Positions 7,582-16,807 are shown, numbered from the stretch's first letter. The stretch: DNA of 64,000 bases from JBGSOV01 sp964558715 (GCA_964558715.1 CAZLFD010000004.1:1-64000); one strand, 5' to 3'. Program-made: numbers and translations. Notes: generated by a model from the letters alone, not told the origin.

Positions 7582-8663
7582 TAAGAGCAGCCCAGAGCGG
7601 TACGCAAGGATAAAAGGTTCGCTTGCATCACGTCAAAATAATCATCCTCTGGATCGAGCGGTCCGGCACCGAGCGGGTTGACCTGAAGCACGGCCAAGCC
7701 AGTCTCGGTGGCAAGCATTTGTGCGAAGCGTTGCACCGCTGTGGCTTCGGAGAGGATATGAGTAATACCATCTTCTTCGGCGAGCTCGCTCAACTCTGCC
7801 AACACTTTTGCGCTCGGTTCATCCATCGTCGAAATGCCTGCAATCGGGTGGAGTTCAAATGCATAGCGGCGGGCGAGATAGCCGAAAGCATCATGCGAGA
7901 CAATGGCTTCTGTGCGTTCGCATGTCGATAGCCCCTCCGAGTAGCGTGCATCGAGAGCATCGAGGCGCACTCGCAAACGGCCGGCGTTTGCCTCGTATTC
8001 GCGCACGTGAGCGATGTCGGTTCTGGCAAGTGCAGCGATGATGGCATCCCCCATTTTTTGTGCGAGTATTGGGTCGAGCCAGACGTGCGGGTCGAATTCA
8101 CCGTGGTGATGGTGGTCATCATCATGCTCGTCTTCATGTTTTTCACTTTCATGATCTTCTTCGTCGTGTTCAGCGTCTGAGTGACCGTCTCCGTCAGTGA
8201 GTTCTTTCAGATCATCCCCATCGTGATCCGCTTCATCTTCGTGATGGTCTTGATCCTCATGTTCGTCGTGATCTTTATGGCCATTTTCATCCGCCAGTCT
8301 GTAGAGTGGCAGATATTCCGATACTTTGACAGTGGCCACTCCTTCCGCTTCCAGTTGCGGAATCACATCGTCGGTCCAAGGCTCCATCTCGGCACCCAAA
8401 TAGACGACCAGGTCAGCGGAATTGAGTTGAGCGAGCTGCTGGGGAGTAGGGGAGTAATCGTGCGGATCGCTCGCGCCCGCCAGATTGATGACTTCGGCGT
8501 GTTCGCCAGCGATTTCATTGGCGAAAAAATAGAGTGGATAAAAGCTAGTAATGACCAATGGTTTACTTTCAGTATCCGCCATCGGTTCCGTAGTTGGTTG
8601 CTGCGTACAGGCCGTTAGGCCGAGGGAAAGCGCCACTACGAAAGAGAAATATAAACGCTTCAT
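7581..8663 (-). CDS. znuA: Zinc-binding lipoprotein of ABC transporter (ZnuA-like)
   Basis: This 360-aa solute-binding protein of the cluster A-I family begins with a lipoprotein signal ending LTAC (Cys19). It has the family histidines in SDPHDYSP, HPHVW-type (FDPHVWLDP) and HPIAG. Between the first two is a long loop at about residues 130-190 made almost entirely of H, D and E, as in zinc-specific ZnuA proteins, where it is thought to collect Zn2+. It would be anchored outside the membrane and pass zinc to the permease. It starts 10 nt after the Fur-family gene and has no clear Shine-Dalgarno sequence. Confidence 0.92.
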   Translation of the reverse strand: MKRLYFSFVVALSLGLTACTQQPTTEPMADTESKPLVITSFYPLYFFANEIAGEHAEVINLAGASDPHDYSPTPQQLAQLNSADLVVYLGAEMEPWTDDVIPQLEAEGVATVKVSEYLPLYRLADENGHKDHDEHEDQDHHEDEADHDGDDLKELTDGDGHSDAEHDEEDHESEKHEDEHDDDHHHHGEFDPHVWLDPILAQKMGDAIIAALARTDIAHVREYEANAGRLRVRLDALDARYSEGLSTCERTEAIVSHDAFGYLARRYAFELHPIAGISTMDEPSAKVLAELSELAEEDGITHILSEATAVQRFAQMLATETGLAVLQVNPLGAGPLDPEDDYFDVMQANLLSLRTALGCS

Positions 8664-8672
8664 AAAAAGGGG

Positions 8673-9071
8673 TTATAGACATTTGTTGCAGATTCCCGCT
8701 AGCGAAAACTGATGTTCGTGTACGGTAAGCCCTTGTTTTTGCAGTCGCTGCTCCATTGCTGCTATTTCTGCTTCTAAACTTTCATCTTCAAGGCAAATGG
8801 TGCTACTGCAATCGGTGCAGACAAAGTGATGGTGATGATGATGCTCGGCGAGCTCAAAATGTGCTACGTTGCTTGTGAGAGTGACTTTTTGAATATTGCC
8901 AGATTCAGACAAAGTTTCCATCTGCCTATACAAACTCGTTTTATTTGGCGAGAAGCCACGTTGGTCGAGCAATTTCGTTAATTCTGGAATCGTCAGCGGA
9001 CGCTGTTCATTCTGAAAAATATCCAGAATCGTTTGGCGCAGAGCAGTGTTGCGAGAAGGTTTTTGAATCAT
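8673..9071 (-). CDS. zur: Fur-family metal regulator, probably Zur
   Basis: This 132-aa winged-helix repressor of the Fur family is complete. The DNA-binding half includes LTIPELTKLLDQRG and KTSLYRQMETL. The metal half has the histidine cluster EHHHHHHFVC, then CTDC, and a second pair CNKC at the C-terminus (the structural zinc site). It is the first gene of the operon with znuA, znuC and znuB, so zinc is the likely co-repressor. A candidate operator and promoter lie immediately upstream. Fur and Zur cannot be separated from sequence alone; context decides. Confidence 0.88.
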   Translation of the reverse strand: MIQKPSRNTALRQTILDIFQNEQRPLTIPELTKLLDQRGFSPNKTSLYRQMETLSESGNIQKVTLTSNVAHFELAEHHHHHHFVCTDCSSTICLEDESLEAEIAAMEQRLQKQGLTVHEHQFSLAGICNKCL

Positions 9072-9077
9072 CTACCA

Positions 9078-9110
9078 AAAAATCCACTGCTAGCATAGCA
9101 ATGGATTTTT
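9078..9110. repeat. Interrupted palindrome just upstream of the zur start codon
   Basis: AAAAATCCA (9078-9086) pairs with TGGATTTTT (9102-9110) and TGCTA (9088-9092) with TAGCA (9096-9100), with one mismatch and a 3-nt loop. Read on the minus strand it ends in six T residues, so it may terminate transcription from the small gene at 9168-9425. It also overlaps the candidate -10 element of the zur operon and could be regulatory. Confidence 0.55.
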
Positions 9111-9120
9111 GTTAAAGCAA
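9092..9120 (-). promoter_or_regulatory. Candidate promoter of the zur-znu operon
   Basis: On the minus strand TTGCTT (9115-9120) and TATGCT (9092-9097) are separated by exactly 17 bp, about 20 nt upstream of the zur start codon at 9071. Confidence 0.5.
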
Positions 9121-9136
9121 CTCATTTGCATTTACA
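9110..9136. promoter_or_regulatory. Candidate Zur operator
   Basis: TGTTAAAGCAA (9110-9120) and TTGCATTTACA (9126-9136) form an inverted repeat, 9 of 11 positions matching, around 5 bp. It overlaps the -35 region of the candidate operon promoter, as expected for autorepression by a Fur-family dimer. No known Zur consensus for this lineage is available to me, so this is inference from position and symmetry. Confidence 0.45.
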
Positions 9137-9167
9137 AGGAGAGATATTATTATGTCCTGATGAATCG

Positions 9168-9425
9168 CTACTGTGCCGATATTGGGGTTCTTTCTGATGA
9201 TTTCCATCTATAGTACGCTTGCTTGAATTCCAGTACTCTTAAGTCTATTATTTCTGGATCGACTTCTTGGGTACCATCGGGATGTAAGCCTAGCATCTCA
9301 GAGCCTGGAATGTTTCTCGAGGCTAGTTCACGCATTCTCGCATCTCTTTCTGCAACTACTTGACGCTTGATTGATGCTAAATACATGTCATTCAAATTCA
9401 TAATCAAACAAAAAGTTGTCGGCAT
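9168..9425 (-). CDS. Small hypothetical protein
   Basis: This is an 85-aa frame, or 77 aa if it starts at the ATG at 9401, which gives MNLNDMYLASIKRQ. I recognise no family. The sequence is charged and probably helical at both ends, with no signal peptide or membrane segment. It lies alone between infB and the zur operon, and the palindrome at 9078-9110 may be its terminator. Expression is unproven. Confidence 0.4.
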   Translation of the reverse strand: MPTTFCLIMNLNDMYLASIKRQVVAERDARMRELASRNIPGSEMLGLHPDGTQEVDPEIIDLRVLEFKQAYYRWKSSERTPISAQ

Positions 9426-9598
9426 TTTATGGTTTTTTACTTATTTGTCAAGTGTTTGCGCAAAGTTTTTATGTAGAATGTGGCAACGGAAGGTGGGCAG
9501 CATTTCACTTTTTACCGACACGGTCTGCCTAAAGAACTGTGTTGTTTTTCACTAAGTAGTCATTGTGTTTTCAAGATGCCATGACGGTGATGAAAAGA

Positions 9599-9622
9599 GA
9601 TTCCCGCTTTCGCGGAAATGAC
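9599..9622. repeat. Dispersed palindrome, copy 1 (GATTCC...GGAAATGAC)
   Basis: Short imperfect hairpin with the ends GATTCC and GGAAATGAC. Related elements lie at 12186-12208 and 50426-50450. It lies within the 5' leader of infB. Confidence 0.5.
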
Positions 9623-9695
9623 ACGTGAGGTGAAACTTTTCCTCTTCCCATTTCTCCGCTTTTGTGAAAGAATACTCCGGCAAATCCCGCAATTC

Positions 9696-12056
9696 ATGGA
9701 CCGCAAAATACGCGCCGCCGCCTTGGCGAAGCACATCGGCATAAGTTCACAAGACCTGAGAAAACTTCTCTCTACAGTTAACTTTGGCGTAAAACCCACT
9801 GATCGTGAGTTTCCAGAATCTTTGGCATCCGGCATCGTGCGCTTTGCATCGCGCAAGTACAAACGCGAAATACCGCCGCTGATTAATTATGACAATATCG
9901 AAGATGATGAAGAGGAAGAGCAAAAAGATACGCTGACTGCCGAAAAGGTGCGTGAAGAATCTGGGGGTGAGGTAAGTGCTTTTGAAGCGCTTAATCGGCT
10001 TGGGAAGAAATCAACAGATGAGGATCACCAGGAAGCTCCCGCGAAAAAAGCCCAGAAGAAAGAAAAAGAAGATACAGCGGCGGAGCAAAAACCGAGTGCG
10101 GCTCCCAACCCTGCTATTTTCCGTAAAATCGAAGTTGACCCGACCGAGGCGGCCGCAGCGAAAGAACGTCACTTAGAAAAAGAGCGCATCAGCAAAGAAG
10201 AACGCGAACAAGAAATGATCGAGAAGAAGGCGATGGAACGGCGCAAGAAGAAATCGCAGGTGCTCGTCAAAAAAGAAGGGGTCGTCGAGATTCCTGATGC
10301 TATTTCGATTAAAGAATTCTCCGAGAAAATTGGTGTTCCGGCAGCCGAAATCATTTCGGTACTGATCAAAAACGGCATGATGGTGACCATGACTCAGTCA
10401 GTCGACTTCGACACACTTTCAATCGTCGCACCAGAACTTGAAGTCGAAATCAAACGCGAAGAACGTCAGGCGAGTGCTGCCGACTTAAAATCTGGCAACC
10501 TCGAGCAACTACTGGCCGATGAGCCAGAAAACCTGGTCGAGCGACCACCGGTCATCGTGGTAATGGGGCATGTCGACCATGGAAAAACGAAGATATTGGA
10601 TGTGATCCGCGAGACAAAAGTGGTAGAAGGCGAAGCCGGAGGAATCACCCAGCATATTGGAGCGTATCAGGTCGAGAAGAACGGGAAGTTTATAACCTTT
10701 ATCGATACTCCTGGGCATGAGGCATTTACGAGTATGCGAGCACGCGGCGCTCGTACGGCAGATGTGGCGATACTGGTAGTCGCAGCAGATGAAGGCTTTA
10801 AGCCACAAACGGTTGAAGCGCTGAACCACGCGCGCGAAGCAGAGTTGCCGATTGTGGTCGCCATCAATAAAATCGACAAGCAAGATGCGAATATCGATAA
10901 GGTAAAAGGCGAGCTCGTATCGCATGAGCTAAACCCCGAAGATTGGGGCGGGCAAACGCCAACGGTAGAAGTATCCGCATTGCAGAAAAAAGGAATCGAC
11001 GATCTTTTGGAGCTTATCGTCTTGCAAGCCGACATGTTAGAACTAAAGGCGAATCCGAAGAGATTAGCAGTGGGAACGGTGGTCGAATCGCATCTCGATA
11101 CCTCACTCGGGCCGGTTGCGACGATCATCATCAACACAGGAACGCTAAACATTGGCGATGATTTCGTGCTTGACGGAAGTGCCGGAAGAGTAAAGACGAT
11201 GATCGATGATGCCGGGAAAAAAATCAAAGCGGCGCCACCGGGCATGCCGGTGCGTATTTCAGGCCTTGAATCGGTTCCATCGGCAGGTGGATTACTCCAG
11301 GTCCACCCAACTGCGAAAGCAGCAAGAGAACAATCAGAAGAAATACAATCCCTCCGTCACCAAGAAAAAGCGAGCGGCACAGGTCTCTCAGATATTATGG
11401 CCGGTTTGCAGCAAGGTAAGATGAAGTTTCTTAAAATCGTACTCAAAGCCGATACTGAGGGCTCGCTCGAAGCGGTACGCCAGGCGATCGAGAAAATCAA
11501 AAACGACGAAGTCGCACCAAAAGTCATCCACGCGGCAGTAGGAAGTGTAACCGAGACAGACGTGATGATGGCATCTGCCAGCCAAGGAATCGTACTTGGG
11601 TTTAATGCGCTCGTCTCGCCGCGTGTGAAGCGGATTGCCGAAAACGAGCAAGTCGAGGTGCAGAATTACGATATTATCTACAATCTGGTCGATGATGTGA
11701 AGAAAATCCTCTTTGGCCTGCTTGAGCCCGAAACCATTGAAGTGGTGACCGGTCAACTAGATGTAAAACAGATATTCTTCACGAAAAAGAAGATGGCGAT
11801 CGTGGGCTGTAAGGTACGTAAAGGTTTTGTTGAGAACGGAGAATTTGTCCGCATCTTCCGCGGAGAACCAGCAGAAGATGATGAACCGGAATCAATCGGT
11901 ATCGGGAAAATCGCCAGCTTGCAGCACTTTGAAAGCAAAGTGCCAAAAGTAGAAGAAAACCAGGAGTGTGGTATTCAGTTTGAAGGAAAGATTCCGGTAG
12001 AAGAAGGTGACCGGCTCGAAGCGTATAAATTGGAAGAGCGTTTGAAGACTTTGTGA
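9696..12056 (+). CDS. infB: Translation initiation factor IF-2
   Basis: This GTPase delivers initiator tRNA to the 30S subunit and helps join the subunits. From the chosen ATG it is 786 aa. It opens with an IF2-type helical N-terminal segment (MDRKIRAAALAKHIGIS), followed by a charged linker and a second IF2_N domain (IPDAISIKEFSEKIGVP). The GTPase has G1 GHVDHGKT, G2 GGITQHIGAY, G3 DTPGHEAF and G4 NKID. EF-Tu-like domain II and the C-terminal IF-2 domains follow in order. The frame extends 26 codons further upstream, but those residues do not resemble IF-2 and overlap a repeat palindrome, so the ATG at 9696 is preferred. Confidence 0.95.
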   Translation: MDRKIRAAALAKHIGISSQDLRKLLSTVNFGVKPTDREFPESLASGIVRFASRKYKREIPPLINYDNIEDDEEEEQKDTLTAEKVREESGGEVSAFEALNRLGKKSTDEDHQEAPAKKAQKKEKEDTAAEQKPSAAPNPAIFRKIEVDPTEAAAAKERHLEKERISKEEREQEMIEKKAMERRKKKSQVLVKKEGVVEIPDAISIKEFSEKIGVPAAEIISVLIKNGMMVTMTQSVDFDTLSIVAPELEVEIKREERQASAADLKSGNLEQLLADEPENLVERPPVIVVMGHVDHGKTKILDVIRETKVVEGEAGGITQHIGAYQVEKNGKFITFIDTPGHEAFTSMRARGARTADVAILVVAADEGFKPQTVEALNHAREAELPIVVAINKIDKQDANIDKVKGELVSHELNPEDWGGQTPTVEVSALQKKGIDDLLELIVLQADMLELKANPKRLAVGTVVESHLDTSLGPVATIIINTGTLNIGDDFVLDGSAGRVKTMIDDAGKKIKAAPPGMPVRISGLESVPSAGGLLQVHPTAKAAREQSEEIQSLRHQEKASGTGLSDIMAGLQQGKMKFLKIVLKADTEGSLEAVRQAIEKIKNDEVAPKVIHAAVGSVTETDVMMASASQGIVLGFNALVSPRVKRIAENEQVEVQNYDIIYNLVDDVKKILFGLLEPETIEVVTGQLDVKQIFFTKKKMAIVGCKVRKGFVENGEFVRIFRGEPAEDDEPESIGIGKIASLQHFESKVPKVEENQECGIQFEGKIPVEEGDRLEAYKLEERLKTL

Positions 12057-12185
12057 TCAGCTCCTTCGCTGAGCAAAGGGGTCAAATCATTAAAATCGAC
12101 CGCCTTCGGCTCCATCTAACTACACTTCAACTAACGCACAAGTAGGTAGCAGACACAATGCAGTAAAAACTAACAAAACCCTCCT

Positions 12186-12208
12186 GAATCGGTTCAAGTC
12201 GGAATGAC
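12186..12208. repeat. Dispersed palindrome, copy 2, containing a gene's stop codon
   Basis: GAATCGGTTCAAGTCGGAAT followed by GAC is related to the elements at 9599 and 50426. The last codons and TGA stop of the glycosyltransferase gene (12194) lie within it. Confidence 0.5.
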
Positions 12209-13345
12209 TCCTGCGTTTTTTGCTTGTTCCTTCTTCCACTCTCTTTCCACGAATTCTTTGATTTCTTTGTCGAAGCGTTGTGCCGAAAACTGCTTCGCGT
12301 ATTCCGCCAGTTTTTCACGTTTCAACTTTTTCTCAATACTTTCAAATTCATGAATGGCTTTTTCGAGTACGAACGGTGTTTGTTCATCAAACAGTACACC
12401 AGTTTTGCCATGCTCTAGGGTCGATATCACTCCTCCTTTGCCGTAGGCGATGACCGGCGATCCGGCAGCTAGGGCTTCGATCGCGGTGATGCCCGCATCT
12501 TCTAACTGCGGAAAAAGCAGTGCCTTAGCTTGCCCCATTAACTTTGGCACTTCGTTATCGCGCACAAAACCACGGAATTCGATATTTGGCACATCCGCAG
12601 CCATCTTCCGCAGTTCTGCTTCATTTCGCCCTGTTCCAGCAATGACGAGCCGCTGATGAGGCATTTTTTTAAAGGTATTGATGAGCAAATCAAAACGCTT
12701 CTGCGGCACTAAGCGACCAAAGCCGAGATAGAATTTTTCCTTTTTTTCGTTGAGCCCAATAGCAAAGCGGTCGACATCTGCCGGAGGGATGATCACGCTT
12801 GCATCACGATTATAGTAGCGTTTGATGCTGGAAGCGATGTAATCGGAATTAGCAATATACACATCGGGCCGCTGGGCCGCGTAATAATCCCAGATGCGGA
12901 GTTTGGTAAAATAGCGCGGTAGCAATTGCTTAACCCGTTTTGGTACGGGAAAATCTTCTAAATACTGCTGCCAATCACCCCATAAATAACGGGTAGGGGA
13001 GTGACAGTAGCAGATATGCAGCTGATTTGGATGTGTGATGATCCCCTTGCCGACAAACGAACTGCTCGAAAGTACAATGTCGTATTCCGCGACATCCAGA
13101 TTTTCAATCGCCTTGGGTAAAAAGGGGAGAAGAAAAGGATGATGTTTACGGATGCGCTCTGGTAATTTTTGTAAATACGAGGTATGAATGCGCTCTTTTG
13201 CGATGCGTAAGCGAAAGGTGCGTGGCGTATACACCGTGGTATACATGTGCGCATGCGGAAACACTTGGAGAAAGCGCTTTATAACAGCTTCTGCACCCCC
13301 AGATATGGTAAGCCAATCGGCGATGATGGCGACTTTTGGTTGCAT
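12194..13345 (-). CDS. GT4-type glycosyltransferase
   Basis: This 383-aa GT-B glycosyltransferase of family 4 probably adds a sugar from a nucleotide donor to a cell-surface glycan or lipid. The N-terminal half begins VAIIADWLTISGGAEAV, with the glycine-rich acceptor-side loop. The C-terminal half has FGRLVPQKRFDLLI and EDAGITAIEALAAGSPVIAY, the donor-binding E-x7-E type motif. The length is normal for the family and no membrane segment is visible. It stands alone between infB and nrnA, so its acceptor cannot be predicted. The C-terminal codons fall within a repeat palindrome, so the end may have been altered. Confidence 0.88.
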   Translation of the reverse strand: MQPKVAIIADWLTISGGAEAVIKRFLQVFPHAHMYTTVYTPRTFRLRIAKERIHTSYLQKLPERIRKHHPFLLPFLPKAIENLDVAEYDIVLSSSSFVGKGIITHPNQLHICYCHSPTRYLWGDWQQYLEDFPVPKRVKQLLPRYFTKLRIWDYYAAQRPDVYIANSDYIASSIKRYYNRDASVIIPPADVDRFAIGLNEKKEKFYLGFGRLVPQKRFDLLINTFKKMPHQRLVIAGTGRNEAELRKMAADVPNIEFRGFVRDNEVPKLMGQAKALLFPQLEDAGITAIEALAAGSPVIAYGKGGVISTLEHGKTGVLFDEQTPFVLEKAIHEFESIEKKLKREKLAEYAKQFSAQRFDKEIKEFVEREWKKEQAKNAGVIPT

Positions 13346-13513
13346 GATGAGGTATTTTATCTAAGCTTGCCGGAAATTTAGATTTTATGAAAGCTGTAGG
13401 CGGCTTAATAGTGTTAGAAAGCCGCTTCGCAAACAGAGCTTCGCAAACAGAATATATTGACTAATATAATTATATATTATATAATATTAAGATTATTGTT
13501 CCCCCATCTTCTA

Positions 13514-15034
13514 ATGGAACTTTCTATCGCCCAACAGGCGAAAAGTCTCATCGAAAAGAGCAAAAAAATCCTTCTGGTCGCGCATGCGAAGATGGATGGT
13601 GATACGCTGTCGGCAACGATAGCCCTGCATAAACTGCTGCAGAAAATCGGAAAGAAAACGGTGGTGGCTTGCGCCGATGCCGTGCCCGAGGTGTTTTCGT
13701 TCCTCCCCGAAACAGGGGTGCTGGAGCGCGAAATATCGGCCGGAAACGATTTTGTCATCTCGCTTGATTGCTCACGCACGCAGGCGCAAAAACTGCGCTG
13801 GAAGATCGAAGGGAATCAGCTGAAGATTTTCGTCACGCCATTTGGGGGATCGTTTCAGGCAAAAGATGTCAACTTTTCTGAACAATCCGATTTTGACCTG
13901 ATTATTACAATCGATGCCGCAGATCGCCAACAGCTCGGGAGCATATTTGAAGAAAACACTGATCTGTTTGCCCGGGTTCCGGTACTCGTCTTTGACCACC
14001 ACACGAGCAACCCTGGTTTTGGTACGGTGAATGTCATCGATACAAAAGCGGCGAGTACGACCGAGGTGCTGTTTCACTTTTTGCCCACGATGTTCGGCGA
14101 ACACTGGAAGAAAAAAATAGACGCCGATATCGCGACATTACTACTCACCGGAATCATCACTGATACAGCAAGCTTTCAAAACCCGAACACCACGCCAAAA
14201 TCGCTAGAAGTAGCCGCCGATCTGGTAGAGCTGGGGGCGCGCCAACAAGAGATTATCCGTCATATATTTAAGACGAAAAACATTCCCACACTCAAACTTT
14301 GGGGGCGTGTGCTTTCTAAGATCAAGACCGATCCGCTACATCGCATGCTCTGGAGTACGGTTTCAGCCGATGACCTGAAAGATACCGGCGGTACGCTTGA
14401 AGATATGAACGGGATTGTCGATGAACTGCTCGCCACCGCGCCGGGAATGGAAATGGTTTTTCTGCTCAAAGAGCGTGACGACGGTGTAGTTGCCGTCTCG
14501 ATCCGCACCACCACCCCACTGTGTGATGCTTCGAAATTTTCATTGGAGTTTGGTGGCGGTGGGCATGTACAGGCAGCAGGCTTCAAAATACGTGCCAGTA
14601 AGCCATTCGACATTATTGTGGGCGAAGTCATATCGGCAGCACAAAAGTTTCAGGCGAAGCGTTTTGCTGAAGAAAGTGGAGAAGAACGAGATAATTCTGA
14701 TAAAGATTCAGACACTAAAGATAATCCCGAATTGAAATCGGGTGAGCAATACCTCGATGATGCCGCCTTGGAAGAATTTGCTATTGATCCAACAATTAAG
14801 TCAGGTGAAGATATATCACCCCTAAGTGCAACAGAATCACCTGCCGAAAGCTCTGAAGATGAAAGCGGAGCACTTCCATCTTCAGGGCAGAAGTCTACCG
14901 AAGTAGTTCCGCCCAAAAAACCCCGCGATTTATCGCACGAAGAGTTTTCCGGTATGTTGGAACAGATAATGCGTCGCAATCCATTAGGTAAAAACGGTGA
15001 TAAAAAAGACGATTTATCTTCTCCTAACAAATGA
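13514..15034 (+). CDS. DHH-family phosphoesterase, NrnA-like
   Basis: This protein is related to the bifunctional oligoribonuclease / pAp phosphatase NrnA, which degrades nanoRNAs and 3'-phosphoadenosine 5'-phosphate. From ATG 13514 it is 506 aa. The DHH domain has AHAKMDGDTLS near the start, the metal-binding DAAD, and FDHHTSNP. The DHHA1 domain has FGGGGHVQAAGF near 360. A further 130 residues at the C-terminus are acidic and low complexity, and are absent from typical NrnA (about 320 aa). Nineteen upstream codons rich in I, L and Y are excluded because they fall in the AT-rich promoter region. Its stop overlaps the start of the next gene. Confidence 0.82.
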   Translation: MELSIAQQAKSLIEKSKKILLVAHAKMDGDTLSATIALHKLLQKIGKKTVVACADAVPEVFSFLPETGVLEREISAGNDFVISLDCSRTQAQKLRWKIEGNQLKIFVTPFGGSFQAKDVNFSEQSDFDLIITIDAADRQQLGSIFEENTDLFARVPVLVFDHHTSNPGFGTVNVIDTKAASTTEVLFHFLPTMFGEHWKKKIDADIATLLLTGIITDTASFQNPNTTPKSLEVAADLVELGARQQEIIRHIFKTKNIPTLKLWGRVLSKIKTDPLHRMLWSTVSADDLKDTGGTLEDMNGIVDELLATAPGMEMVFLLKERDDGVVAVSIRTTTPLCDASKFSLEFGGGGHVQAAGFKIRASKPFDIIVGEVISAAQKFQAKRFAEESGEERDNSDKDSDTKDNPELKSGEQYLDDAALEEFAIDPTIKSGEDISPLSATESPAESSEDESGALPSSGQKSTEVVPPKKPRDLSHEEFSGMLEQIMRRNPLGKNGDKKDDLSSPNK

Positions 15035-15300
15035 ATATTTTTTACGGCTTACTTGGCATGGCGGCAGCATATTGTCTGATCCGCTATCGCAAAAAAGTCA
15101 TTGGATTTACCGGCCAATGGCCCTGGGCTGAAAAAGCTTTCGGACCCGGACATACCGACTTTGCATTACTGCTACTAGCGATTTGCATCTTCTTTTTGTC
15201 GATTACTGTAATGACCGGTCAGATGGACGATCTGCTGAACAGTAGTGTAGGAGATTTAAGTGAAGAAAAGCAAAAGCAAGGCACTTCGACTCTCAGGTAA
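15031..15300 (+). CDS. Small membrane protein
   Basis: This 89-aa protein has two predicted membrane segments, at about 3-20 and 47-66, with a short basic loop between them (RYRKK) and an acidic tail. I recognise no family. Its ATG overlaps the TGA of the nrnA-like gene (ATGA), so it is very probably translated with it. Confidence 0.6.
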   Translation: MNIFYGLLGMAAAYCLIRYRKKVIGFTGQWPWAEKAFGPGHTDFALLLLAICIFFLSITVMTGQMDDLLNSSVGDLSEEKQKQGTSTLR

Positions 15301-15512
15301 AGAGTCATGAAGAAAGCGGGCTGAGAAGGTTACCTCTGCTTTGTTGACGTTGGCGCTACGAAGATCGATCTCACCGTGCTTTCCAGTTGGTCATTGGAGA
15401 CTCTGTTTGCGGATGTAATGCTTGTTTTTTATACGCCACGAGAAAAACGCAGGAGCTTACTATTTAAGTTTTTCAAAACCGCTTTATCTCGAGCACTTTT
15501 CTGCGGTATTTG

Positions 15513-15542
15513 AAGAGCCATGGCCGCATTGCCATAGCTCTT
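15513..15542. terminator. Hairpin between convergent genes
   Basis: AAGAGCCATGGC (15513-15524) pairs with GCCATAGCTCTT (15531-15542), with one mismatch and a 6-nt loop, followed by a T-rich run. It lies between the convergent nrnA operon and the exported-protein module, and probably terminates the former. The rest of 15301-15575 shows no gene. Confidence 0.55.
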
Positions 15543-15575
15543 TGTTAAATTTTCTTATTGGTAGAGTTTGAATTA

Positions 15576-16772
15576 TTAGATGGCAGGCACAATCCCCTGG
15601 AAGATGACGGAGTAATTGCCGACACGGCCGACAGCATCAACGACACAGACGGGTGCGAGTACTGCTTGAACACTGCTACCGGTTTCGAGGTAGTATCCGC
15701 ACTCTACTCCATTGACTTCAGCGCCAGTGATGGAGATATTTTGCGCTTCGAGGCTCTCGAAGAATGCTCGACGGTCTTCGATCGGAATAGCGCCTGGGTA
15801 CTGCAGCTCGACTTTTCCAAGTTCAAATACACCAGCTGCAATCGTTGCCGAAAGATTTTCGGTCGAAGCAGTGTCGAGAACATCTTTTTCAACAATATTT
15901 GGGAAGTAGTGGTAGATATTCTCGATATCACCACTGTCATTCATCTGCACATTGACAGAACCGGCCTCTTTCGGTTCGTATGAACCAGTTTTGGCTGGGG
16001 TGTTCAGTGTAATAACGGGTAGGGGAAGATCTGGTGTAAAGCGAATCCAGTTTTCACCAAATCTGTCGGTTTCTTCACTCGTGCTATACGGGAACCGGAG
16101 TAAGCCAGCCGTATTTAGCGCATCAGCTACAGCTTGTGCTCCTGAGCCAGAGATCGATGCTGCAATGCCCTCGGCATCAAAGGTAAGATGAAAGACATCA
16201 TAGTAGAGGAAGTAATCAGCTGAAAGGAGGTCTGTAATCGTGTAGGTCTGCTCATTCAGGCGTACGACTACACCCTTAATGCCAAGCGTTTCGCCCATTT
16301 CCTGAACGACTTCAAGCAGGCTTTTATCGGTCGGGCGCTCAAGCAAATAGACAGGAAGAGACTCAGGAATCTGGATGTCAATCTCTGTATCGCTATTCGT
16401 CCACTCAACACTGTAAGTAGGAGACTCGGCAATCTGTGGCTCATAGTCGGTGATTGCTGAAGCTGTAAGTTCTTCCTTTTGACGAGTCGTCAGAAATTTC
16501 AGCTCTGCTTCACCGCTTTCATCGTAAATCGCCGCTGCAACATCATCCGCTGTTGGTGTAGGGATATCAGCCTGACTTAGTGCCGCAGAAGTAGGCGTCG
16601 GTCGATCATCTTCCTCACCTTTCTCTATGGTTTCTTCAGTCGAGACCAGAGTACTAGTTGCCGCAGGAGGAGTGGCTTCTTCCGTGTCTGGCGCTGGCGC
16701 ACCGTTAAAGAGAAGGAGGGCGATAAGCGCCAGAATGCCGATGACGGCAATGATGGGGATGAGTTTTTTCAT
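15576..16772 (-). CDS. Membrane-anchored exported protein, module copy A, second gene
   Basis: This 398-aa protein of unknown family has an N-terminal membrane anchor (IIAVIGILALIALLLF, about 6-22). A Thr/Pro/Glu-rich linker to about 80 and an extracytoplasmic domain follow. It is a clear paralogue of 53538-54788. Shared blocks are PVY followed by RP, LGI-G-VVR-NEQ, FG-NWIRF-PDL, EL-PGAI with RR, VECGY-ET, and a C-terminal GR-G-Y-VIFQG. It follows the 604-aa exported protein gene by 35 nt, with no clear Shine-Dalgarno sequence (the leader is pyrimidine-rich). Two conserved cysteines near the C-terminus could form a disulfide. Function unknown. Confidence 0.75.
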   Translation of the reverse strand: MKKLIPIIAVIGILALIALLLFNGAPAPDTEEATPPAATSTLVSTEETIEKGEEDDRPTPTSAALSQADIPTPTADDVAAAIYDESGEAELKFLTTRQKEELTASAITDYEPQIAESPTYSVEWTNSDTEIDIQIPESLPVYLLERPTDKSLLEVVQEMGETLGIKGVVVRLNEQTYTITDLLSADYFLYYDVFHLTFDAEGIAASISGSGAQAVADALNTAGLLRFPYSTSEETDRFGENWIRFTPDLPLPVITLNTPAKTGSYEPKEAGSVNVQMNDSGDIENIYHYFPNIVEKDVLDTASTENLSATIAAGVFELGKVELQYPGAIPIEDRRAFFESLEAQNISITGAEVNGVECGYYLETGSSVQAVLAPVCVVDAVGRVGNYSVIFQGIVPAI

Positions 16773-16807
16773 GAGTTGAAAAGATAGAGGGAAGGAAGAA
16801 GGAAGGA

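Noticed and set aside
9618..9695. A longer N-terminus for IF-2 starting at 9618
   Set aside because: The added residues do not resemble IF-2 and overlap a repeat hairpin.
12057..12193. RNA gene or regulatory RNA between infB and the glycosyltransferase
   Set aside because: Only short GC-rich hairpins are seen and no recognisable RNA family.
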